From positions 552,501 to 616,500 of the forward strand of contig NZ_RWJF01000001.1 of NCBI RefSeq assembly GCF_003970925.1: a DNA stretch of 64,000 nucleotides, given 5' to 3'. Position numbers and translations under genes: made by a program. The notes beneath the pieces were generated by a model that ran no database searches, had not been told where the DNA came from, and saw only the letters and a list, made by a program, of their open reading frames with translations. Positions 27,879 to 35,198 of the stretch are shown piece by piece (positions within the stretch are counted from its first letter, which is position 1; every line of letters starts with the position of its first letter). Source of the stretch: Sphingomonas ginkgonis. Its GTDB lineage: Bacteria; Pseudomonadota; Alphaproteobacteria; Sphingomonadales; Sphingomonadaceae.

Positions 27879-28159
27879 TCGCCCGGCGCCTTCGCCTGGA
27901 TTGCCAGCGCGTGAACGCGTTCGTGCATCAATTCGGCCAGGGCTCGATAGACGAGGCGCTGGCGTTCGACGCGGTTCTTGCCGGCGAAGGCGAGGCTTTC
28001 GATGGCGAGGGTGAAGTGGGATTCGCCGCGCGAATCGTGGCCGGCGTGGCCGCGATGGAGCTCGCTGTCGTCGCGCAGCGACAGGATGGTGGGGGCGAGC
28101 GCCGCTTCGAGGCGGCGACGTATCTCGGTGGCGACCGGGCCGGTGGATTCGCTGTCCAT
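27875..28159 (-). CDS. bolA: BolA family protein
   Basis: A 94-residue stress-linked protein that in other bacteria partners with monothiol glutaredoxins in Fe-S and iron handling. It shows the helix-turn-helix-like class II KH fold: RRRLEAAL, then GHAGHDSRGESHFTL with the conserved His and Ser, and NRVERQRLVYRAL. I chose the ATG at 28159; another in-frame ATG lies at 28168. It leads the minus-strand chain bolA-pirin-GST-hydrolase-nusB and is divergent from the hypothetical/J-domain pair, its usual neighbours. Confidence 0.92.
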   Translation of the reverse strand: MDSESTGPVATEIRRRLEAALAPTILSLRDDSELHRGHAGHDSRGESHFTLAIESLAFAGKNRVERQRLVYRALAELMHERVHALAIQAKAPGE

Positions 28160-28195
28160 GCCGCCCATATAGGCCGGCTGGCACGACGAGGAAGA

Positions 28196-28708
28196 ATGGA
28201 CATCAGGATCACCAAGGGCGAGCGGAGCGATCGGCTGGACGCGGTGCGGCCGGACGGCTCGCGCCTGTCGTTCGAGTTCCCGAAGAAAGGCCCGGTGCCG
28301 CACGACGCGGTGCACCTGCTGGTCGAGCGCGCGTTCGGGTTCGGACAGGGCTTCTGGGGGCTGGTGGCGGCGGGCCGCTCGCCCGGCGCAGTCGGAGAGA
28401 TGGCCAAGGCCGGCGGGCATGCCAGCGCCAAGCGGGCGGCGGAGCCCGACCCGGCGATCGTCCCGGTGGTGCAGGCCGAGCGGATCGTCGAGGCGTTCGA
28501 GGCGGACCTGTGGTCGGGGAGCAGCGGCGACGTTGCCGGAATCGCCGCCATGGCGCGCAGCGGCTGCGAGGCCTCGCTGGTCCCGGTGCCGCTGCTCCCG
28601 CTCGACACGCTCGAGCAGGTCCGGCGCGAGCTGGCCGGGTTCCAGCAGGCATGGGCGGCGTTGCCGACCGGGGAAGGAGTCGACCTCCGCTGGGAGACGC
28701 CGGCGTGA
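28196..28708 (+). CDS. Conserved-looking hypothetical protein, 170 residues
   Basis: I do not recognise a family. The protein is soluble and acidic with an opening beta-rich segment (DAVRPDGSRLSFEFPKKG), a central HDAVHLLVERAFGFGQGFWG region and a Leu-rich C-terminal part (LEQVRRELAGFQQAW). The ATG at 28196 has GAGGAA upstream. Its TGA overlaps the GTG start of the J-domain gene, so the two are probably made together. It lies divergent from bolA with 36 bases between starts. Confidence 0.75.
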   Translation: MDIRITKGERSDRLDAVRPDGSRLSFEFPKKGPVPHDAVHLLVERAFGFGQGFWGLVAAGRSPGAVGEMAKAGGHASAKRAAEPDPAIVPVVQAERIVEAFEADLWSGSSGDVAGIAAMARSGCEASLVPVPLLPLDTLEQVRRELAGFQQAWAALPTGEGVDLRWETPA

Positions 28709-29277
28709 AGCGGCCGCATTTCCACGGCCGGGTCGAGGGCGCCGCGGAGCGCTGCGCGGTGCCGGGATGCGAGGAGCCGGGCGAGTTCAAGGCGCCCCTC
28801 ACCGCGTCCAGCTTCAATGGCCCCGGGCAATGGCGCTGGCTCTGCCTCGCGCATGTCCGCGAGCATAACCAGACCTACAATTACTTCGCCGGGATGAGCC
28901 CGGAGGAGATCCAGGAAGCGCAGTCGCCGACCGCCGGCTGGGACCGGTCGACCCGCGTCTTCGCCTATGGGCCCGGCGGCGATCCCGGGCCGGCGTGGGG
29001 CGACTTCAAGGACCCGCTCGACGCCATTTCGGCGCGGTTCCGGCCGGCCGGTCCGCCGCCGCGCCGCTCGCGCTTCAGCGGCGAGGAGATGCATGCGCTG
29101 GACGTGCTCGGCCTCGACGAGGAGAGCGATCTGCACGCGGTGCGCAAGCGCTACTCGGAGCTGGTCCGGCGCTACCATCCGGATCGCAACGGCGGCGACC
29201 GGCGGCATGAGAAGCAGCTGCGCGAAGTGATCGACGCCTGGCAGCGGCTGCGCCAGGCGCGGGCGTTCGCGGCCTAG
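28705..29277 (+). CDS. J-domain protein with N-terminal Cys pair
   Basis: A 190-residue protein with a C-terminal J-domain (about 134-186). The essential HPD motif is at His158-Asp160 in RRYHPDRNGG, so it should stimulate an Hsp70. The N-terminal part has Cys17 and Cys22 (CAVPGC) and a later WLCLAHVREHN, which may form a zinc-binding knuckle. The GTG at 28705 overlaps the stop of the previous gene. In alphaproteobacteria this J-protein normally sits between bolA and cobS; here cobS is about 4.9 kb further on. Confidence 0.88.
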   Translation: MKRPHFHGRVEGAAERCAVPGCEEPGEFKAPLTASSFNGPGQWRWLCLAHVREHNQTYNYFAGMSPEEIQEAQSPTAGWDRSTRVFAYGPGGDPGPAWGDFKDPLDAISARFRPAGPPPRRSRFSGEEMHALDVLGLDEESDLHAVRKRYSELVRRYHPDRNGGDRRHEKQLREVIDAWQRLRQARAFAA

Positions 29278-29918
29278 TCGCGGTCGGGCGCGCCGAGCGG
29301 GAAATAGGAACGGTAGGGGCGGGCCTGCTCGACCGCCCGCGCGACCGCGGGATGGGCGAGCAGCCGCCGGCGGTAGCCGAGCAGCCGCGGGCGCCGGTCG
29401 CCGATCGGCTCGACCCAGTCGGCGTAGAAGAGCGCCGGGGCAGCGGCACAGTCGGCCATCGTGAAGGTCTCGCCGACTGCCCAGCCATCTGAGGGCAGCT
29501 CGCCTTCCAGCCAGTCATAGGCCGCGCGCAATCTGGCGAGCGCCTGCTCGACGCCGTAGGGGTCGCGCCGATCTTCCGGCCGCAGCGCATTGCCGACCGG
29601 CACCGTCGCCCGGTCCATCACCCGCTGGTCGAACACCCGGTCGAGGAACCGGACTCGGAGGCCGGCGTCGCCGTCCGGGATCCATCGGTTGGGACCCGGA
29701 TGGCGGCGCTGAAGATGCTCGATGATGATCGAGCTTTCGGCGACGACCTGGCCCTCGTCGACGAGGAGCGGGAACTGACCGAACGGCGCCAGGGCGGCGA
29801 ACTCGGGGCCATGCTGCTCGACCGAGCGAAACTCGAAGTCGGTGCCGTCCGCCCACAGGGGGATCAAAGCCTTCCAGGTGTAGCTGCTGAACGGGTGGCC
29901 GTAGAGGACGAGGCTCAC
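29274..29918 (-). CDS. Glutathione S-transferase family protein
   Basis: A 214-residue GST with the N-terminal thioredoxin fold (LYGHPFSSYTWKALIPLW; Ser at the usual catalytic position) and PLLVDEGQVVAESSII giving the cis-Pro and Glu/Ser glutathione-binding residues. The helical C-terminal domain ends in an RPYRSYFP tail. It is the last gene of the seven-gene operon that begins at 33390. It overlaps the DHFR-like gene by four bases, and its end overlaps the J-domain gene on the other strand. Confidence 0.88.
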   Translation of the reverse strand: MSLVLYGHPFSSYTWKALIPLWADGTDFEFRSVEQHGPEFAALAPFGQFPLLVDEGQVVAESSIIIEHLQRRHPGPNRWIPDGDAGLRVRFLDRVFDQRVMDRATVPVGNALRPEDRRDPYGVEQALARLRAAYDWLEGELPSDGWAVGETFTMADCAAAPALFYADWVEPIGDRRPRLLGYRRRLLAHPAVARAVEQARPYRSYFPLGAPDRD

Positions 29919-30637
29919 CAGCGGTCCTCCGCCATCCGCTGCTGGCGCGCGACCTCGCGATTGCTGGTGGTCTCGGGGCCGGCCCAGCCCTGTTCGACCG
30001 CGCCCCCGGGCTCGTAGGTGGCGATCACCGCGCCGGAACGGGTCACCTGATGATCGACGAGCTTGAGCGCCTCGGCGGGGGTGCCGTCTCCGAACAGGCG
30101 CTTGCCCCGGCCGAGGACGACGGGGAAGGTCATCACGGTCAGCCGGTCGAGCAGCCCGGCCTCGAGCAGCGGCGGGTAGAGGGTCGAGCTGCCCTGGATG
30201 AGGAGGTCGGGACCCTCGCCAGCGCGCACGGCGCGGAGCTCGTCGAGGCTGGCGAGACGGTGGCTGTTGGACCAGCCGAGGTCGGGCGAGCCGCGGGTCA
30301 GGACATATTTGTCGGCGCGGGTGAAATCCTCGCCCATCTGGATCGCGGCGAGCTCGCCATCGTCCTTCCCCATGCGGTCGAACACCTCGCCGAATCCGCT
30401 GGTCTCGCCGCCGACATAGGGCCAGTAGGCGGCGAAGATCTCGTAGGTGCGGCGGCCGAGCAGGAGGGCATAGTCGCGGTCGAAGAAGTGGCCGATCGCC
30501 TGCCCGACCTCCTCGTCGAAGAACTGCGCGAGCCAGCCGCCATGGGCGAAGCCGCCGGTCGGGTCCTCGGTCGGGCCGCCGGGGGCCTGCATGACCCCGT
30601 CGAGCGACAGGAAGACGCTGGCGAGGATGTTACGCAT
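29915..30637 (-). CDS. Dihydrofolate reductase/RibD C-terminal-like family protein
   Basis: A 240-residue member of the RibD_C/DHFR-like superfamily. It shows the N-terminal ASVFLSLDGVMQAPGG, LLLGRRTYEIFAAYWP (nucleotide-binding), LIQGSSTLYPPLL and PVVLGRGKRLFG motifs. These proteins probably use NAD(P)H, but the substrates are mostly unknown. The C-terminus (after ATYEPGGAV) is an extra tail of about 30 charged residues. It overlaps neighbours on both sides in the operon (8 and 4 bases). Confidence 0.88.
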   Translation of the reverse strand: MRNILASVFLSLDGVMQAPGGPTEDPTGGFAHGGWLAQFFDEEVGQAIGHFFDRDYALLLGRRTYEIFAAYWPYVGGETSGFGEVFDRMGKDDGELAAIQMGEDFTRADKYVLTRGSPDLGWSNSHRLASLDELRAVRAGEGPDLLIQGSSTLYPPLLEAGLLDRLTVMTFPVVLGRGKRLFGDGTPAEALKLVDHQVTRSGAVIATYEPGGAVEQGWAGPETTSNREVARQQRMAEDRW

Positions 30638-31133
30638 CGGCGGGCTGCTCGCCGCGCGCGGCGGCTTCGATCGTGGCGACGTCGATCTTCCGCATCCGGT
30701 TCATGGCGTCGAACACCCGCCGGGCGACCGCCGGGTCGGGATTGGCATTGCCCTCGAGCAGGACGCGCGGGGTGATCTGCCAGGAGAAGCCCCAGCGGTC
30801 CTTGCACCAGCCGCATTCGCTCTCCGCGCCGCCGTTGCCGACGATGGCGTCCCAGTAGCGATCGGTTTCGGCCTGGTCCTCGGTGACCACCATCATGCTG
30901 ACCGCCTCGTTGGGCTTGAAATAGGGGCCGCCGTTCAGCCCGGCGAAGGCGCGGCCGAAGACGGTGAACTCGACGAGCAGCTCGTCGCCCTTTGCGCCGG
31001 AGGGATAGTCGCCGGGCGCGGCCATGGCCGAGCCGACCCTGCTGTCGGGGAAGGTGCGGGCGTAGAACTCCGCCGCCTTCCGCGCCTCGCCCTTGTCGAA
31101 CCACAGGACGGTGACGAGCTTGCTGTCGGTCAT
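30630..31133 (-). CDS. PhnB-like VOC family protein
   Basis: A 167-residue member of the PhnB/3-demethylubiquinone-methyltransferase-like branch of the vicinal-oxygen-chelate superfamily. Recognisable segments are TVLWFDKGEARKAAEFYA, FAGLNGGPYFKPNEAVSM and CGWCKDRWGFSWQITP. The catalytic function of this branch is poorly known. A Lys/Arg/Asp tail closes the protein. It lies 10 bases after the two-domain VOC gene and overlaps the DHFR-like gene. Confidence 0.88.
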   Translation of the reverse strand: MTDSKLVTVLWFDKGEARKAAEFYARTFPDSRVGSAMAAPGDYPSGAKGDELLVEFTVFGRAFAGLNGGPYFKPNEAVSMMVVTEDQAETDRYWDAIVGNGGAESECGWCKDRWGFSWQITPRVLLEGNANPDPAVARRVFDAMNRMRKIDVATIEAAARGEQPADA

Positions 31134-31143
31134 CCGCTTGCTC

Positions 31144-31929
31144 CTACTTGCCGCCGACGAGCGCGAACTCGGCGCCCTGCGGGTCGCGTCCGAGCAGGAT
31201 CCAGCTGCCGCCGGGGACCTCGTGCGGACCCATCGTCGGTGTGCCGCCCTGCGCTTCGACCGCCGCCTTGGCGCGCTCGATGCTGTCGACGCCGATGTAG
31301 TAGCGCCACGCCGGCGGCTGCCCGCCCATGGTGCCGCAGGTGGCGCCGAAGCGCAGGTCGTGATGGTCGAGGAAATGGTAGCCGCCGAGCTCGCCCATCG
31401 GCATCGTGTCGTGGTTCACCCAGCCGAGCAGCGGACCGTAGAAGTCGAGCGCCGCCTGAGGATCCGAGGTCGAAAGCTCGTTCCAGTTCACCCGGCCCTT
31501 GGCGTCGACCGAGAAGACGTCGCTGGTCGCGTCGGGATCGCCGCCGGGCGGGGTCGGCTTCATCACGTACAGGACGGCGCCCTGCGGGTCGGCGATCAAC
31601 GCCATTCGGCCGATCCCCTCGACCGACCAGGGCGGCATGATCGTGTGCGCGCCCCTGGCGGTCGCCGCCTCGACGAACTTGTCCACGTCGTCGACCCCGA
31701 CATAGCCGAGCCAGGTCGGCTTCGCGCCTTGGTCCTGCATCGCCTGATCGAGCTTGAGGATGCCGCCGGCGTTGCCGCCGTCGCCGCGCCGGATCATCCG
31801 GTAGTCGAGCTCGCCGGCCGGCTTCGGCTCGATGTCCCAACCAACGACCGCGTCGTAGAAGGTCTTCGCGCCCTCGGGATCGGGGCTCATCAGCTCATAC
31901 CAGATGAAGCTTCCGTGCGGGTTACCCAT
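31144..31929 (-). CDS. Two-domain VOC (glyoxalase-like) protein
   Basis: A 261-residue protein with two consecutive VOC modules (about 5-125 and 145-260). Each starts with a WYELMSPDP/WNELSTSDP strand and ends with DPQGA. Such proteins bind a divalent metal and handle small hydrophobic electrophiles or antibiotics; the exact substrate is unknown. Its start overlaps the end of the DUF1428 gene by 8 bases, which indicates coupled translation. Confidence 0.9.
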   Translation of the reverse strand: MGNPHGSFIWYELMSPDPEGAKTFYDAVVGWDIEPKPAGELDYRMIRRGDGGNAGGILKLDQAMQDQGAKPTWLGYVGVDDVDKFVEAATARGAHTIMPPWSVEGIGRMALIADPQGAVLYVMKPTPPGGDPDATSDVFSVDAKGRVNWNELSTSDPQAALDFYGPLLGWVNHDTMPMGELGGYHFLDHHDLRFGATCGTMGGQPPAWRYYIGVDSIERAKAAVEAQGGTPTMGPHEVPGGSWILLGRDPQGAEFALVGGK

Positions 31930-32284
31930 TGCTCTTCTCCAGCACTACCAGGGGTGTGAAGCCCCCGAAGATCATCCGCTTGCCGTCGAACGGCACCGCG
32001 ATCGCCATCAGCTCGGGGCTCTCCATCATCTTGGCGAACGCCTTGTCGCGGGTCGCCTTGTCGGGCCACTCGATCCACGAGAAGCAGACCGTCTCGCCCT
32101 CCTGGCGGTCGACCGAGCGATAGAAGTCCGTCTGCTTGCCCTCGGGTACGTCCTCGGCCCAGCATTCGACGATGCGCAGCGCGCCCTCGTCGATCAGCAG
32201 CTGATCGGCCTTCCGGGCATGGTCGATGAAGGCCTGCTTGTCGCTGGTCTTCACCGGGATCACGAAACCGTCGACATAGCTCAT
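31922..32284 (-). CDS. DUF1428 family protein
   Basis: A 120-residue small alpha/beta protein of the DUF1428 (YbaA-like) family, recognised from MSYVDGFVIPV, CWAEDVPEGKQTDF and FDGKRMIFGGF. No enzymatic role is established for the family; it is often found near VOC and SRPBCC proteins. The ATG at 32284 overlaps the upstream GST stop and the end overlaps the next gene. Confidence 0.9.
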   Translation of the reverse strand: MSYVDGFVIPVKTSDKQAFIDHARKADQLLIDEGALRIVECWAEDVPEGKQTDFYRSVDRQEGETVCFSWIEWPDKATRDKAFAKMMESPELMAIAVPFDGKRMIFGGFTPLVVLEKSNG

Positions 32285-32949
32285 GCGGCTACCTCCTGGT
32301 CGTTGTACAAGGCGAGCTGGTCGGCCAGCGCGCGCTGAAAGGCGGGGCGCTCGCTGCCCCGGGCGCGGTAGGAGTCGAGCGCGGGATAGTCGGCCAGCAG
32401 CCCGCCCTCGCCGCCGAGGATGCGCAGCACGGTCACCATCAGCAGGTCGCCGACGGTGAAGCGCTCGCCCTCCAGCCACATGGAGTCGCCGAGCCAGTCG
32501 GAGAGACGCTGGAGCTTGCCGCGAAGGAACTGCTCAGCGCCGGGCTTGCGCAGCCTCGCCCATTCCTCGCCGGGGTAGAAGGTGTCGAGCGTCGCGAAGT
32601 TCATCAACGCGGGTTCGACGCTGTTCAGGGCGGCGTAGCACCACTGGATCGCGCGCGCCCGGGCGGTGGGATCGCGGGGCAGGAGGCGCTCGTCCTTCTC
32701 GCCGAGATACTGGACGATGGCGCCGCTCTCGAACAGCTGCACTTCGCCCTCGCGCAGGCAGGGCACCTGGCAGAAGGGCTGGTCGCGCTCATAGCCTTGC
32801 GGCGGCGGCCCGATCAGCCTGAGGCTGTAGTCGAGCCCCAGTTCCTCGAGCGCCCAGCGGACCCGAAGGTCGCGGACCTGCCCGCGGGCGAAGGGAGGAA
32901 CCCATCCGAAGGTGGTGAGCTCGATGGGAGCATCCGGTGAGATCGGCAT
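32281..32949 (-). CDS. Glutathione S-transferase family protein
   Basis: A 222-residue GST. The N-terminal domain contains FARGQVRDLRVRWALEELGL, PFCQVPCLREGEVQLFESGAIVQYL with the glutathione-binding Glu-Ser, and the C-terminal domain has the usual FTVGDLLMVTVL motif. It is the second gene of the operon, three bases after the first VOC gene. It probably conjugates or isomerises small electrophiles together with the VOC proteins; this is inferred from context. Confidence 0.88.
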   Translation of the reverse strand: MPISPDAPIELTTFGWVPPFARGQVRDLRVRWALEELGLDYSLRLIGPPPQGYERDQPFCQVPCLREGEVQLFESGAIVQYLGEKDERLLPRDPTARARAIQWCYAALNSVEPALMNFATLDTFYPGEEWARLRKPGAEQFLRGKLQRLSDWLGDSMWLEGERFTVGDLLMVTVLRILGGEGGLLADYPALDSYRARGSERPAFQRALADQLALYNDQEVAA

Positions 32950-32952
32950 GGC

Positions 32953-33390
32953 TCAGGCGGCCTCGGTCTGGTGAGCGCCCTTGGCGGCGAAATCCGGGTC
33001 CATCCACATCGGCTCCCACTGGTGCCCGTCGGGATCCTCGAACAATCGCCCGTACATCGGCGCGCCTTCCCGCTGGCCCTGCGTCGCCGGATCGACCGTG
33101 CCGCCCGTCCGACCCGCGGCCTCGGTGATGCGGTCGACCTCATCCGGGCTGTCGCAGGAGATGCACAGCAGCATCTGGCTGGTGGTGCGCGGCTCGGCGA
33201 TCGGGCGGCTGGTGAAATTGGAGTAGAAGCCGTGGCTCAGGAGCATGACGGAAATGGTGTCGCTCAGCACCATCATGGCCGCCTGATCGTTGCTGAACTT
33301 GGGCTCCTTCCGGAGCCCCAGCGCCTCGTAGAAGCGGACCGATCGCTCAAGGTCCGTCACCGGCAGGTTCACGAAAATCATCCGGGGCAT
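32953..33390 (-). CDS. VOC family protein, operon leader
   Basis: A 145-residue single-module glyoxalase/bleomycin-resistance-like protein: MIFVNLPVTDLERSVRFYEALG at the start, MLLSHGFYSNF in the middle and GRLFEDPDGHQWEPMWMD at the end. The ATG at 33390 is preceded by GGAG at a good spacing. It is the first of seven tightly packed genes and faces the HxlR-type regulator across 62 bases, so it is likely under that regulator's control. Confidence 0.9.
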   Translation of the reverse strand: MPRMIFVNLPVTDLERSVRFYEALGLRKEPKFSNDQAAMMVLSDTISVMLLSHGFYSNFTSRPIAEPRTTSQMLLCISCDSPDEVDRITEAAGRTGGTVDPATQGQREGAPMYGRLFEDPDGHQWEPMWMDPDFAAKGAHQTEAA

Positions 33391-33417
33391 TTTTGTCTCC
33401 CACTCGACTCGACGCCC

Positions 33418-33444
33418 TTGAAGCATGGCTGCGGCAGTTATACT
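33418..33444 (+). promoter_or_regulatory. Candidate promoter of the HxlR-type regulator
   Basis: TTGAAG (33418-33423) and TATACT (33439-33444) are separated by 15 bases, shorter than ideal. Transcription would start near 33451, only a couple of bases before the GTG at 33453, giving a nearly leaderless mRNA. The same short region must hold the divergent operon promoter and an operator. Confidence 0.3.
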
Positions 33445-33452
33445 TTGCAACC

Positions 33453-34130
33453 GTGAAGTCAGAAAAACTAACCAAGAGGATCTACGACGACGCCTGTGGG
33501 ACCGCCCATGGGCTGGAGCTGATCGGAGAACGCTGGTCGCTGCTGATCCTGCGCGAGCTGCTGCTGGGGCCCCGCCGCTTCACCGGGCTGAAGCGCGACC
33601 TGCCGGGGATCAGCGCCAACGTGCTGACCCAGCGGCTCGCGGAGCTGGAGGGCAAGGGGCTGGTTCGTCGCTCGAAATTGCCGCCGCCCGCATCGATCCA
33701 GGTCTATGCGGCGACCGAGTGGGGGCTGGAGGCGGAGCCGGTGATCGCCGAACTGGGCCGATGGGCGGCGCGAAGCCCGCGCCACGATCCCACTTTGCCG
33801 CTGTCCCCCGTGGCGATCATGATCAGCTTCCGCGCGATGATGGACCGCGGCGAGGCGGCCGCGCTTGCCGGCACGATCGGGTTCCGCTTCGGCGACACCG
33901 CCTACGTCGGGCGGCTCGACAGGGGTGCCTTCCCGGTGCGCCGCGACGATCCGGCCGGGGCGGACGCCGTTGTCACGGCGAGCCCGGAACAGCTCGCCGC
34001 GGCGGCCTATGGCGGGGCTCCGCTGCCGGACGGAGCGGTCGAGGGAGACAAGGCGCTGGTCGAGCGTTTCCTGTCGCTCTTCTCGCTTCCTCCCAAAGCC
34101 GTGGTTGAGGCGGAAAGCGCTTCTCCCTAA
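33453..34130 (+). CDS. HxlR-family transcriptional regulator with SCP2-like C-terminus
   Basis: A 225-residue protein. Residues about 10-100 are a winged helix of the HxlR type (LELIGERWSLLILRELLLGPRRF, LPGISANVLTQRLAELEGKGLV). The remaining 110 residues look like the sterol-carrier-protein-like extension found in some HxlR regulators and could bind a hydrophobic ligand. I chose the GTG at 33453, which gives the usual short N-terminus; an upstream TTG at 33393 is also open. It likely controls the divergent detoxification-type operon. It ends 9 bases before cobS. Confidence 0.88.
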   Translation: MKSEKLTKRIYDDACGTAHGLELIGERWSLLILRELLLGPRRFTGLKRDLPGISANVLTQRLAELEGKGLVRRSKLPPPASIQVYAATEWGLEAEPVIAELGRWAARSPRHDPTLPLSPVAIMISFRAMMDRGEAAALAGTIGFRFGDTAYVGRLDRGAFPVRRDDPAGADAVVTASPEQLAAAAYGGAPLPDGAVEGDKALVERFLSLFSLPPKAVVEAESASP

Positions 34131-34139
34131 GGCGAATTC

Positions 34140-35144
34140 ATGACCGACCTTCCCAACGCCAGTCCCGAAAGCCGCGCCGAAACCCTGCTCGCCAGCCCCG
34201 ACAAGCTGGTGAAGGTCAGGGATGCGTTCGGCATCGACAGCGACATGGAAGTGCCGGCTTTCTCCGAGGCCGACGAGCGGGTGCCGGACCTCGATCCCGC
34301 CTATGTGTTCGATCCCGACACGACGATGGCGATCTGCGCCGGCTTTGCTCGCAACCGCCGGGTGATGGTCCAGGGCTATCACGGCACCGGCAAGTCGACC
34401 CATATCGAGCAGGTCGCGGCCCGGCTGAACTGGCCGTGCATCCGGATCAATCTCGACGCCCACATCAGCCGCATCGACCTCGTCGGGCGCGACGCGATCG
34501 TACTGCGCGACGGTCAGCAGGTGACCGAGTTCCGCGAGGGGCTGCTGCCGTGGGCGCTGCAGCACCCGGTCGCGCTGGTGTTCGACGAATATGACGCCGG
34601 CCGGCCGGATGTGATGTTCGTCATCCAGCGCGTGCTGGAGGTCGAGGGCAAGCTGACCCTGCTCGACCAGAACCGGGTGATCCGGCCCAATCCCTTCTTC
34701 CGGCTGTTCGCGACGACCAACACGATCGGGTTGGGCGACACGACCGGGCTCTACCATGGCACCCAGGCGATCAACCAGGGCCAGATGGACCGCTGGAACA
34801 TCGTCACCACGCTGAACTACCTGCCCGCGCAGGTCGAAGCGCAGATCGTGCTCGCCAAGTCGGGCGAGTATGACAAGGCGGACGGGCGACAGACGGTCGA
34901 GAAGATGATCAAGGTCGCCGACCTGTCGCGCCAGGCCTTCATCAACGGCGACATTTCGACCGTGATGAGCCCGCGGACGGTGATCAGCTGGGCGCAGAAC
35001 GCGCTGATCTTCGGGGACGTCGGATTCGCCTTCCGGGTCAGCTTCCTCAACAAGTGCGACGAGGCGGAGCGGCCGCTGATCGCCGAGATGTACCAGAGGG
35101 TGTTCGCAAGCGACCTGCCCGAGAGCATCGCCGCCCGCGCCTGA
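34140..35144 (+). CDS. cobS: CobS-like AAA+ subunit (cobaltochelatase family)
   Basis: A 334-residue AAA+ ATPase, with Walker [10 protein letters not shown] near residues 79-87 and Walker B ALVFDEYD. It matches cobaltochelatase CobS, which with CobT powers cobalt insertion by CobN in aerobic cobalamin synthesis. No CobN is in this window. Sphingomonad-type genomes commonly keep cobS/cobT beside bolA and rpmB, so a different role is possible. It starts 9 bases after the HxlR gene and is separated from cobT by a protease gene on the other strand. Confidence 0.92.
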   Translation: MTDLPNASPESRAETLLASPDKLVKVRDAFGIDSDMEVPAFSEADERVPDLDPAYVFDPDTTMAICAGFARNRRVMVQGYHGTGKSTHIEQVAARLNWPCIRINLDAHISRIDLVGRDAIVLRDGQQVTEFREGLLPWALQHPVALVFDEYDAGRPDVMFVIQRVLEVEGKLTLLDQNRVIRPNPFFRLFATTNTIGLGDTTGLYHGTQAINQGQMDRWNIVTTLNYLPAQVEAQIVLAKSGEYDKADGRQTVEKMIKVADLSRQAFINGDISTVMSPRTVISWAQNALIFGDVGFAFRVSFLNKCDEAERPLIAEMYQRVFASDLPESIAARA

Positions 35145-35152
35145 CACGAAAA

Positions 35153-35181
35153 ATCCCGCCGGCGCCCGGGGCCGGCGGGAT
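35153..35181. terminator. Bidirectional terminator between cobS and the M10 protease
   Basis: ATCCCGCCGGC (35153-35163) pairs perfectly with GCCGGCGGGAT (35171-35181) over 11 base pairs around a 7-base loop. On the minus strand it is followed by TTTTT, so it is a good intrinsic terminator for the protease gene. On the plus strand the tail is CCTTCTTC, weaker but usable for cobS. Confidence 0.8.
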
Positions 35182-35198
35182 CCTTCTTCAGCGGCTCG

